Shown: in pieces, positions 9,246 to 17,104 of the stretch
Layout of the letters: every line of letters begins with the position of its first letter
How positions within the stretch are numbered: position 1 is the stretch's first letter
Source of the DNA: Pseudomonas triclosanedens
Lineage (GTDB): Bacteria > Pseudomonadota > Gammaproteobacteria > Pseudomonadales > Pseudomonadaceae
Assembly (NCBI RefSeq): GCF_026686735.1
Contig: NZ_CP113432.1
Location: forward strand, 4,143,001 to 4,207,000
DNA: 64,000 nt
Reading direction: 5' to 3'
Translations under genes and position numbers: made by a program
Notes under the pieces: generated by a model
Seen by the model: the letters and a program-made list of their open reading frames with translations, nothing else
Database searches by the model: none
Told to the model about the DNA's origin: nothing

Positions 9246-9321
9246 GTAGGGCGCATAACGCCACCGGCGTTATCCGCCAATCGCAAACGGCGGATGAAGC
9301 GTTCCGCTTCATTCGCCCTAC
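9246..9321. repeat. Double-hairpin intergenic repeat, copy B (76 bp)
   Basis: This copy lies inside the atu operon between atuA and atuB. It has the same terminal GTAGGGCG/CGCCCTAC ends, and two hairpins (ATAACGCC-ACC-GGCGTTAT and GAAGCG-TTC-CGCTTC). In RNA form it would place two stable stems between the two genes. Confidence 0.87.
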
Positions 9322-9346
9322 GGGATACCTCGGAGTCAGAACAACA

Positions 9347-10222
9347 ATGAGCTACGACTCGATCTTCAAAACCGGCCTGTTCGACGGCCAGACCATCATC
9401 GTCACCGGCGGCGGCAGCGGTATCGGCCGTTGCACCGCACACGAGCTGGCGGCCCTCGGCGCCCATGTGGTACTGGTCGGCCGCAAGGCGGAGAAGCTGG
9501 AGAAGACCGCCGGTGAAATCATCGAGGACGGCGGCAGTGTCAGTTGGTACAGCTGCGACATCCGCGACGAAGAGGCGGTGAAGGCGCTGGTGGCACAGGT
9601 CATCGCCGAACGCGGACCGATTCACCACCTGGTCAACAACGCCGGCGGCCAGTACCCCGCGCCGCTGGCCTCGATCAACCTGAAGGGCTTCGAGGCCGTG
9701 GTACGCACCAACCTGGTCGGCGGCTTCCTGATGGCCCGCGAAGTGTTCAACCAGAGCCTGAGCAGGACCGGCGGCAGCATCGTCAACATGCTCGCCGACA
9801 TGTGGGGCGGGATGCCCGGCATGGGCCACTCCGGCGCCGCCCGCGCCGGCATGGAAAACTTCACCAAGACCGCAGCCATCGAATGGGGCCACGCCGGCGT
9901 GCGGGTCAACGCCGTGGCGCCGGGCTGGATCGCATCCAGCGGCATGGACACCTACGAAGGTGCCTTCAAGGCGGTGATCCCGACCCTGCGCGAACACGTG
10001 CCGCTCAAGCGCATCGGCACCGAGTCGGAAGTGGCCTCGGCCATCGTCTTCCTGCTCTCCCCCGGCGCCGCTTTCATCAGCGGCAACACCATCCGCATCG
10101 ATGGCGCCGCCAGCCAGGGCAGCCGCGCCTTCCCGCTGGCGAAAGGCAAGCCGGGGCAGAGCCGCTCCTATAACGGCTTCCACCGCGCCTACCTGCCCGA
10201 CGTGCTGAAGGACCAGGAGTAA
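9347..10222 (+). CDS. atuB: Short-chain dehydrogenase-like protein AtuB
   Basis: The 291-residue protein has a Rossmann fold with the cofactor motif TGGGSGIG (about 20-27) and NNAG (97-100). The usual catalytic YxxxK is absent: the equivalent positions are H161 and A165 in the stretch GHSGAARAGMENF. A very similar HSGAARAG motif is found, as I recall, in peroxisomal trans-2-enoyl-CoA reductases and their dienoyl-CoA reductase relatives, which suggests an enoyl-CoA reductase-like role in this pathway. Its exact step is unproven. The stop is 3 bases before atuC. Confidence 0.92.
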   Translation: MSYDSIFKTGLFDGQTIIVTGGGSGIGRCTAHELAALGAHVVLVGRKAEKLEKTAGEIIEDGGSVSWYSCDIRDEEAVKALVAQVIAERGPIHHLVNNAGGQYPAPLASINLKGFEAVVRTNLVGGFLMAREVFNQSLSRTGGSIVNMLADMWGGMPGMGHSGAARAGMENFTKTAAIEWGHAGVRVNAVAPGWIASSGMDTYEGAFKAVIPTLREHVPLKRIGTESEVASAIVFLLSPGAAFISGNTIRIDGAASQGSRAFPLAKGKPGQSRSYNGFHRAYLPDVLKDQE

Positions 10223-10225
10223 GCG

Positions 10226-11842
10226 ATGCCCGTGATCGTCTCGGAAATCGACGCCCAGGGCGAAGAATTCGCCCGCAACCGCGAGGCCATGCTGGCCGCC
10301 GTGGCGAGCTTCCGCGAAGTCGAGCAGAAGGTGCTGGACAAGGCCGCCGAGGCCAAGCCCAAGTTCGACAAACGCGGCCAGTTGCTGCCGCGCGAGCGCC
10401 TGAACCTGCTGCTCGATGCCGGCGCGCCGTTCCTCGAAATCTCCTCGCTGGCCGGCTACAAGCTGCACGACGACAAGGACGGTACCCAGGCCGGCGGCGG
10501 GATCATCTCCGGCATCGGCTACATCGCCGGGGTACGCTGCCTGGTGACTGCCAGCAACAGCGCGATCAAGGGCGGCACCATTTCACCCACCGGGCTGAAG
10601 AAGACCCTGCGCCTGCAACAGATCGCCTTCGAGAACAAGCTGCCGGTGGTGGCGCTGACCGAAAGCGGCGGCGCCAACCTCAACTATGCGGCGGAAATCT
10701 TCGTCGAAGGCGCACGCGGCTTCGCCAACCAGGCGCGCATGTCGGCGGCGGGTATTCCGCAGATTACCGTGGTGCACGGCTCGTCCACCGCTGGCGGCGC
10801 CTACCAGCCCGGTCTGTCGGACTACGTGGTGGTGGTGCGCGGCAAGGCCAAGATGTTCCTCGCCGGCCCGCCGCTGCTCAAGGCGGCCACTGGCGAGATC
10901 GCTACCGATGAGGAACTGGGCGGCGCCGAGTTGCACGCCCAGGTAGCCGGGACCGCCGAATACCTGGCGGAGAACGACGCCGACGGCGTGCGCCTGGCCC
11001 GCGAGATTCTCGCCGCGCTGCCGTGGAATTCGCAGTTGCCGGCCCGCACGAAACAGGCATGGGACGCCCCGCTGTACCCGGCAGAGGAACTGCTCGGCGT
11101 GGTTCCGGCCGATGCCAAGAAGCCCTACGACGTGCGCGAGATCGTCGCGCGCATTGCCGACGGTTCACGCTTTCTGGCGTTCAAGAACGAGTTCGACAGC
11201 CAGACCGTCTGCGGCCACCTGCATATCGAAGGTCATGCCTGCGGGCTGATCGGCAACAACGGCCCGATCACTCCCCAGGGTGCAGCCAAGGCGGCGCAGT
11301 TCATCCAGTTGTGCGAGCAGAGCAACACGCCGATCCTGTTCCTGCACAACACCACCGGCTTCATGGTCGGCACCGAGTCCGAGCGCCTGGGCGTGATCAA
11401 GCACGGCTCGAAGATGATCCAGGCGGTGGCCAACGCCACGGTACCCAAGCTCACGCTCGTCGTGGGCGGGTCGTACGGCGCCGGCAACTACGCCATGTGT
11501 GGACGCGGCCTGGACCCGCGTTTCATCTTTGCCTGGCCCAACAGCCGCACCGCAGTGATGGGCGGCGCCCAGGCCGGCAAGGTGCTGCGCATCGTCACCG
11601 AGGAAAAGCACGCCAAGGAGGGCAAGGACGCCGACCCGAAGATGCTCGACATGCTCGAACAGATGACCGCGCAGAAGCTCGATGGCCAGTCCACCGCGCT
11701 CTACGGCACGGCGAGCCTGTGGGACGACGGACTGATCGACCCGCGCGACACCCGCGCGCTGCTCGGTTACCTGCTGGACATCTGCGCGGAGGCGGCCGTG
11801 CGGCCGCTGAAGAACAACAGTTTCGGCGTTGCACGATTTTGA
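10226..11842 (+). CDS. atuC: Geranyl-CoA carboxylase, beta (carboxyltransferase) subunit
   Basis: The 538-residue protein has the two-part acyl-CoA carboxyltransferase layout: an N-terminal half with TASNSAIKGGTISPTGLKK and ESGGANL, and a C-terminal half with NNGPITPQGAAKAAQF and VVGGSYGAGNYAMCGR. With AtuF it carboxylates the beta-methyl group of cis-geranyl-CoA to isohexenylglutaconyl-CoA. The close relative LiuB acts on methylcrotonyl-CoA; the atu context, not the sequence alone, supports geranyl-CoA as substrate. Confidence 0.95.
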   Translation: MPVIVSEIDAQGEEFARNREAMLAAVASFREVEQKVLDKAAEAKPKFDKRGQLLPRERLNLLLDAGAPFLEISSLAGYKLHDDKDGTQAGGGIISGIGYIAGVRCLVTASNSAIKGGTISPTGLKKTLRLQQIAFENKLPVVALTESGGANLNYAAEIFVEGARGFANQARMSAAGIPQITVVHGSSTAGGAYQPGLSDYVVVVRGKAKMFLAGPPLLKAATGEIATDEELGGAELHAQVAGTAEYLAENDADGVRLAREILAALPWNSQLPARTKQAWDAPLYPAEELLGVVPADAKKPYDVREIVARIADGSRFLAFKNEFDSQTVCGHLHIEGHACGLIGNNGPITPQGAAKAAQFIQLCEQSNTPILFLHNTTGFMVGTESERLGVIKHGSKMIQAVANATVPKLTLVVGGSYGAGNYAMCGRGLDPRFIFAWPNSRTAVMGGAQAGKVLRIVTEEKHAKEGKDADPKMLDMLEQMTAQKLDGQSTALYGTASLWDDGLIDPRDTRALLGYLLDICAEAAVRPLKNNSFGVARF

Positions 11843-11844
11843 CC

Positions 11845-11915
11845 GTAGGGCGCATGACGCCCCCGGCGTCATCCGCCAAGCCGGCGGATAAAGCGTTCCG
11901 CTTTATTCGCCCTAC
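11845..11915. repeat. Double-hairpin intergenic repeat, copy C (71 bp)
   Basis: This copy starts 3 bases after the atuC stop and ends 31 bases before atuD. It has GTAGGGCG/CGCCCTAC ends and the same two-hairpin plan, but the middle is 5 bp shorter than in copies A and B. Confidence 0.85.
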
Positions 11916-11946
11916 CTGACTTGAAAGATCCCACGGAGAACAAGAA

Positions 11947-13107
11947 ATGATCTTCACCCAGGAACACGAAGAACTCCGCCGCACCGTGCGCAACTTCGTC
12001 GATCGCGAGATCAACCCCTACGTCGACGAATGGGAAAAGGCCGGTCGCTTCCCCATCCACGAAGTCTTCAAGAAGGCCGGTGACCTGGGCCTGCTGGGCA
12101 TTTCCAAGCCGGAGAAATTCGGCGGCATGGGCCTGGACTACAGCTACTCGGTGGTCGCCGCCGAGGAGTTCGGCACTATCCACTGCGGCGGCGTGCCGAT
12201 GGCCCTCGGCGTACAGACCGACATGTGTACCCCGGCGCTGGCGCGCTTCGGCTCCGACGAATTGCGCGAGGAATTCCTCCGCCCGGCCATCGCCGGCGAG
12301 ATGGTCGGCTGCATCGGCGTTTCCGAAGTGGGCGCAGGCTCCGACGTGGCCGGCCTGAAGACCACCGCGCGCAAGGATGGCGACGACTACATCATCAACG
12401 GCAGCAAGATGTGGATCACCAACTCGCCGTCCGCCGACTTCATCTGCCTGCTGGCCAATACCTCCGACGACAAGCCCCACGTCAACAAGTCCCTGATCAT
12501 GGTGCCGATGAAATCCAAGGGCATCAGCGTCAGCCCGCACCTGGACAAGCTCGGCATGCGCAGCTCGGAGACCGCCCAGGTGTTCTTCGACGACGTGCGC
12601 GTACCGCAGCGCAACCGCATCGGCGCCGAAGGCGCGGGCTTCATGATGCAGATGCTGCAGTTCCAGGAGGAGCGTCTGTTCGGCGCCGCCAGCGGGATCA
12701 AGGGCATGGAGTACTGCGTCAATGCCACCATCGAGTACTGCAAGGAGCGCAAGACCTTCGGCCAGGCGCTGATCGACAACCAGGTCATCCACTTCCGCAT
12801 GGCCGAACTGATGACCGAAATCGAGTGTCTGCGCGCCCTCACCTACCAGGCCACCGAGCAGTACATCCGGGGCAAGGACGTGACCCGCCTGGCCTCGATG
12901 GCCAAGCTCAAGGTCGGCCGCCTGGCCCGCGAAGTCACCGATGCCTGCCTGCAGTACTGGGGCGGCCAGGGCTTCATGTGGGAGAACCCGATTTCCCGCG
13001 CCTACCGCGATACCCGCCTGGTATCCATCGGCGGCGGCGCCGACGAAATCATGCTCGGCATCATCTGCAAAATGATGGGCATCCTGCCGGGCAAGAAGAA
13101 GGGCTGA
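11947..13107 (+). CDS. atuD: Citronellyl-CoA dehydrogenase
   Basis: The 386-residue protein is a FAD-dependent acyl-CoA dehydrogenase (GCIGVSEVGAGSDVAGLKTT and KMWITNSPSADF bind FAD and substrate). It should oxidise citronellyl-CoA to geranyl-CoA and pass electrons to EtfBA, also encoded in this window. The usual catalytic Glu position near the C-terminus is Gly (SIGGGADEI), while E242 in the EERL stretch fits the alternative catalytic Glu of isovaleryl-CoA dehydrogenase. That suits a substrate with a methyl branch at the beta carbon. Confidence 0.93.
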   Translation: MIFTQEHEELRRTVRNFVDREINPYVDEWEKAGRFPIHEVFKKAGDLGLLGISKPEKFGGMGLDYSYSVVAAEEFGTIHCGGVPMALGVQTDMCTPALARFGSDELREEFLRPAIAGEMVGCIGVSEVGAGSDVAGLKTTARKDGDDYIINGSKMWITNSPSADFICLLANTSDDKPHVNKSLIMVPMKSKGISVSPHLDKLGMRSSETAQVFFDDVRVPQRNRIGAEGAGFMMQMLQFQEERLFGAASGIKGMEYCVNATIEYCKERKTFGQALIDNQVIHFRMAELMTEIECLRALTYQATEQYIRGKDVTRLASMAKLKVGRLAREVTDACLQYWGGQGFMWENPISRAYRDTRLVSIGGGADEIMLGIICKMMGILPGKKKG

Positions 13108-13111
13108 CGCC

Positions 13112-13906
13112 ATGACCCTGCCGAATTGCGACACCCTGCTGCTGGAACGTGACGGCGGCGTACTGCACGTCACCCTGAACCGCCCGGACAGCCGCAACGC
13201 CATGAGCCTGGCGATGGTCGGCGAACTGCGCGCGGTGCTCGCCGCCGTGCGCGACGACCGTGGTGTGCGCGCCATCGTCCTGCGCGGCGCTGGCGGGCAC
13301 TTCTGCGCTGGCGGCGATATCAAGGACATGGCCGGCGCACGCGCGGCCGGGCCTGATGCCTACGCCGCGCTGAACCGCGCCTTCGGCGGCTTGCTGGAAG
13401 AAGCCCAGGCACAGCCGCAGGTGCTGGTGGCCGTGCTGGAGGGCGCGGTGCTCGGCGGCGGTTTCGGCCTGGCCTGCGTATCGGACATCGCCATTGCAGT
13501 GGCGGACGCGCAGTTCGGCCTGCCGGAAACCAGCCTCGGCATCCTGCCGGCGCAGATCGCGCCCTTCGTGGTGAAGCGCATCGGCCTCACCCAGGCCCGC
13601 CGCCTGGCCCTCACCGCCGCGCGCTTCGACGGCGACCAGGCGCTGCGCCTGGGTCTGGTGCATTTCAGCGAAGCGGATGCCGCCGCCCTCGGGCAGCGGC
13701 TGGCGGAGTGTCTCGAACAGGTCCACCGCTGCGCGCCGGGCGCCAATGCCGCGACCAAGGCGCTGTTGCTGGCCACCGAGAGCGAAGCCCTCGGCCCGCT
13801 GCTGGACGCCGCCGCCCGCCAGTTCGCCGACGCAGTGACCGGAGCTGAAGGCGCCGAGGGCACGATGGCCTTCGTGCAGAAACGCAAACCGAACTGGGCG
13901 CAGTAG
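13112..13906 (+). CDS. atuE: Isohexenylglutaconyl-CoA hydratase
   Basis: This 264-residue protein belongs to the crotonase (enoyl-CoA hydratase/isomerase) family. The oxyanion-hole segments GAGGHFCAGGDIKDM and GAVLGGGFGLACVSDIAI are intact, and GLPETSLGI supplies a likely active-site Glu. It should add water to isohexenylglutaconyl-CoA, giving the hydroxy compound that is later cleaved. The ATG is four bases after the atuD stop, so the two are tightly coupled. Confidence 0.93.
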   Translation: MTLPNCDTLLLERDGGVLHVTLNRPDSRNAMSLAMVGELRAVLAAVRDDRGVRAIVLRGAGGHFCAGGDIKDMAGARAAGPDAYAALNRAFGGLLEEAQAQPQVLVAVLEGAVLGGGFGLACVSDIAIAVADAQFGLPETSLGILPAQIAPFVVKRIGLTQARRLALTAARFDGDQALRLGLVHFSEADAAALGQRLAECLEQVHRCAPGANAATKALLLATESEALGPLLDAAARQFADAVTGAEGAEGTMAFVQKRKPNWAQ

Positions 13907-13924
13907 CCCGTCGAGGAAACCAGC

Positions 13925-15913
13925 ATGCCCAGTTTCGACAAGATCCTCATCGCCAACCGCGGCGAGATCGCCTGCCGGGTGATCCGCACCGCCCACGACC
14001 TGGGCTACCGCACAGTGGCCGTGTATAGCGTCGCGGATGCCCAGGCACGCCACGTGCAACTGGCCGACGAAGCGGTCTGCATCGGCCCGGCCCCGGTCGG
14101 CCAGTCGTACCTCAAGCCCGAGGCGATCCTCGACGCGGCGAAACGTACCGGCGCGGGAGCGATCCACCCCGGTTATGGCTTCCTTTCGGAGAACGCCGAC
14201 TTCGCCCGCGCCTGCGAGGCCGCCGGCATCGTCTTCATCGGGCCGGGCGTTGCAGCCATCCACCTGATGGGCAGCAAGCGCCTGTCGAAGATCGCCATGC
14301 TCGATGCCGGCGTGCCCTGCATTCCCGGCTACGAGGGCGCGGAGCAGGACGACGCCACGCTTGCCCGCGAGGCAGAGCGCATCGGCTACCCGCTGATGAT
14401 CAAGGCCAGCGCCGGTGGCGGCGGTCGCGGCATGCGCCTGGTGATGCGCGGCGAAGACCTCGCCGAACAACTGCGCACTGCGCGCTCGGAAGCGCAGAAC
14501 GCCTTCGGCAGCGGCGAGCTGATCCTGGAGAAAGCCGTGATGCAGCCGCGCCACGTGGAGATCCAGGTGTTCGGCGACAGCCACGGCAATATCGTCTACC
14601 TGGGCGAACGCGACTGTTCGGTGCAGCGCCGCCACCAGAAGGTCATCGAAGAAGCGCCCTGCCCGGTCATGACCGACGAGCTGCGCGGCGCGATGGGCCG
14701 CGCCGCCGTGAAGGCCGCCGCGTCGGTGAACTACCTTGGCGCCGGCACCGTGGAGTTCCTGCTCGACGCCAGCGGAGCCTTCTACTTCCTGGAAATGAAC
14801 ACCCGCCTGCAGGTGGAACACCCGGTCACCGAGCTGGTGACCGGCCAGGACCTGGTAGCCTGGCAGATCCGCGTTGCCGAAGGCCACCCGCTGCCGCTGA
14901 CGCAGGAGGAAATCCAGCTCCGGGGCCACGCCATCGAAGTGCGTCTGTACGCCGAGGATGCCGGCCACGGTTTCCTCCCACAGACCGGCCAGGTACTGCG
15001 CTGGACGCCGCCGCAACTGGAAGGCATCCGTATCGACCACGGCCTGCGCGAAGGCCAGCCGGTGACGCCCTTCTACGATCCGATGCTGGCCAAGGTGATC
15101 GCCTACGGCGCCACCCGCGACGAAGCCCGGCGCAAACTGGTACGCGCCGTGGAGGACTGTGTGCTGCTGGGCGTGACCGGTAACCAGCGCTTCCTCGCCA
15201 ACCTGCTCAGGCACCCGGAATTCGCCGCCGGCAAGGCCACTACCGCATTCATCGGCGAGCAGTTCGCCAGCGACCCGAGCCTGGCCCCGCGGCATCCGCA
15301 ACCGCTGGAGCTGGCCTGCGCGGCCGCGCTGCTCTATCAGCACAGTGCCCAGGGGCGTGCCCACCAGCCCGCTCTCTCCGGCTGGCGCAGCGCCGGCAGC
15401 GCGCCGTGGCGTTTCGTCCTCAAGCACGGCGAGGAGAAGTACGGCGTCGAGCTGGAAGTGCGCGAGCATGGCAGCCAGCCGGCGCTGCTGGCCCGTATCG
15501 GCGATCGCGAGATCGCCCTGCGCCTGCTCGATATCGAGGAACACGACGCCATCGTCGAGGCCGACGGCATCCGCCGCCGCCTGCCCTTCCACCACGATGG
15601 CGCGCGCCTGTGGCTGTATGGCGCGGACGGCAACCTGGAGCTGCTGGACGTCACCCACGAACCGGCTGGCGCCTCAGCCGGCGCGGGATCCGGCACGGTG
15701 AAGGCGCCGATGGATGGCGCCATCGTCGACGTACTGGTGACTGAAGGTGCGCGGGTCAACAAGGGCCAGCTACTGCTGGTGCTGGAGGCGATGAAGATGG
15801 AGCACCCGCTCAAGGCCGGCGTCGACGGCGTGATCCGCCGCGTGCAGGTGAGCAAGGGCGAACAGGTGAAATCGCGGCAATTGCTGGTGGAAGTCGAGGC
15901 CCAGGAGGCCTAG
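13925..15913 (+). CDS. atuF: Geranyl-CoA carboxylase, alpha (biotin) subunit
   Basis: The 662-residue protein has biotin carboxylase domains (ILIANRGEIACRVIRTA at the start, the ATP-grasp loop KASAGGGGRGMR, and EMNTRLQVEHPVTE) and a C-terminal biotin carrier domain. The biotinylated lysine is K624 in EAMKMEHPL. It carboxylates its own biotin with bicarbonate and ATP, and AtuC moves the carboxyl group to geranyl-CoA. The biotin ligase needed is not in the window. Confidence 0.95.
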   Translation: MPSFDKILIANRGEIACRVIRTAHDLGYRTVAVYSVADAQARHVQLADEAVCIGPAPVGQSYLKPEAILDAAKRTGAGAIHPGYGFLSENADFARACEAAGIVFIGPGVAAIHLMGSKRLSKIAMLDAGVPCIPGYEGAEQDDATLAREAERIGYPLMIKASAGGGGRGMRLVMRGEDLAEQLRTARSEAQNAFGSGELILEKAVMQPRHVEIQVFGDSHGNIVYLGERDCSVQRRHQKVIEEAPCPVMTDELRGAMGRAAVKAAASVNYLGAGTVEFLLDASGAFYFLEMNTRLQVEHPVTELVTGQDLVAWQIRVAEGHPLPLTQEEIQLRGHAIEVRLYAEDAGHGFLPQTGQVLRWTPPQLEGIRIDHGLREGQPVTPFYDPMLAKVIAYGATRDEARRKLVRAVEDCVLLGVTGNQRFLANLLRHPEFAAGKATTAFIGEQFASDPSLAPRHPQPLELACAAALLYQHSAQGRAHQPALSGWRSAGSAPWRFVLKHGEEKYGVELEVREHGSQPALLARIGDREIALRLLDIEEHDAIVEADGIRRRLPFHHDGARLWLYGADGNLELLDVTHEPAGASAGAGSGTVKAPMDGAIVDVLVTEGARVNKGQLLLVLEAMKMEHPLKAGVDGVIRRVQVSKGEQVKSRQLLVEVEAQEA

Positions 15914-15965
15914 CCGCACCGGACAGTCGCGCCCGAACACAACGATAAGAACACGGAGTACCCAC

Positions 15966-16787
15966 ATGTCCCTTTCCGGCAAGACCCTGTTCATCACCGG
16001 CGCCAGCCGTGGCATCGGCCGCGAGATCGCCCTGCGCGCTGCCCGCGACGGCGCCAGCATCGTGATCGCGGCGAAGAGCGCCGAACCGCATCCGAAGCTG
16101 GAAGGCACCATTTTCAGCGTCGCCGAGGAAGTCGAGGCGGCTGGCGGCAAGGCGCTTGCCCTGCAACTGGACGTACGCGACGAGAACGCCGTGCGCGATG
16201 CCATGCGCCAGGCCGCCGAGCATTTCGGCGGGATTGACGCACTGGTGAACAATGCCGGGGCGATCAAGCTGGTCGGCGTCGAGCGCCTGGAGCCGAAGCG
16301 CTTCGACCTGATGTACCAGATCAACACCCGCGCCGTGATGGTCTGCAGTCAGGCCGCGCTGCCCTACCTCAAGCAGAGTCAGGGCCATATCCTCAGCCTG
16401 TCGCCGCCGCTCAATATCGCCAACAAGTGGTTCGCCCAGCACGGTCCCTATACCGTCACCAAGTACGGCATGAGCATGCTCACCCTCGGCATGCACGAGG
16501 AGTTCAAGCGCTACGGCATCAGCGTCAATGCGCTCTGGCCACAGACGATGATCGCCACCGCCGCCATCGAGTTCGAGCTGGGCAGCCGCGACGCCTTCAA
16601 GCGCGCCCGGACTCCGGCGATCATGGCCGACGCCGCCTGTGCGATTCTTTCGAGCCAGGGACGCAGCATCAGCGGGCGGCTGCTGATCGACGAGGAAATC
16701 CTCCGCGAGCAGGGCCAGACCGACTTCGAGCAGTACCGCTACGACCCGACCGGCGGCAGTCTCGTGCCGGACCTGTTCCTCGACTGA
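15966..16787 (+). CDS. atuG: Short-chain dehydrogenase AtuG
   Basis: This 273-residue SDR has the cofactor motif TGASRGIG (11-18), NNAG (95-98), and an intact catalytic set: S146 in LSLSPPL and Y162-K166 in PYTVTK. It is therefore expected to be an active NAD(P)-dependent oxidoreductase, unlike AtuB. In the pathway it has been proposed to act on terpenoid alcohol/aldehyde or hydroxyacyl intermediates, but its substrate is not settled. GGAG lies before the ATG. Confidence 0.9.
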   Translation: MSLSGKTLFITGASRGIGREIALRAARDGASIVIAAKSAEPHPKLEGTIFSVAEEVEAAGGKALALQLDVRDENAVRDAMRQAAEHFGGIDALVNNAGAIKLVGVERLEPKRFDLMYQINTRAVMVCSQAALPYLKQSQGHILSLSPPLNIANKWFAQHGPYTVTKYGMSMLTLGMHEEFKRYGISVNALWPQTMIATAAIEFELGSRDAFKRARTPAIMADAACAILSSQGRSISGRLLIDEEILREQGQTDFEQYRYDPTGGSLVPDLFLD

Positions 16788-17104
16788 AGGCCGCGGCGGC
16801 GGATATCGGGGTACGCCCTGTCCGCCGTTCAGCGCAGGTTCGCCGACGGCAAGTCGCCGCTAGCGGTTAACCGCTCCGTCACCGCGCGGGCCGCTCCGGG
16901 AAGCCCGCATTTACCAATCGACACAATCCCGCCCTGGCCGTGCCCCCATACCCTCCTAGACTGCCTGATTACTCCACTGGCCGGTTTGCCGATCTGCCCG
17001 GCGCTTCGCGCGTCACGGTCATAGCCGCAAGCCAGGGAGCGGCCTAGAGTCGCGCTGCAACGTCTGCACGCCACGGACAACAATGACAATAAGGGCACGC
17101 GTCA

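Noticed and set aside
8255..10468. Long open frame on the minus strand, opposite atuA-atuC
   Set aside because: It is the antisense frame of well-conserved GC-rich genes, rich in His/Ala/Gly/Arg, with no domain. High GC at the third codon base suppresses stops.
13061..15658. 865-codon minus-strand frame opposite atuE-atuF
   Set aside because: Antisense shadow of the enoyl hydratase and biotin carboxylase genes; no start signal or family likeness.
16788..17104. 317 bp gap between atuG and atuH examined for a gene or RNA
   Set aside because: No ORF with a start signal, no clear promoter boxes, no stable terminator hairpin.
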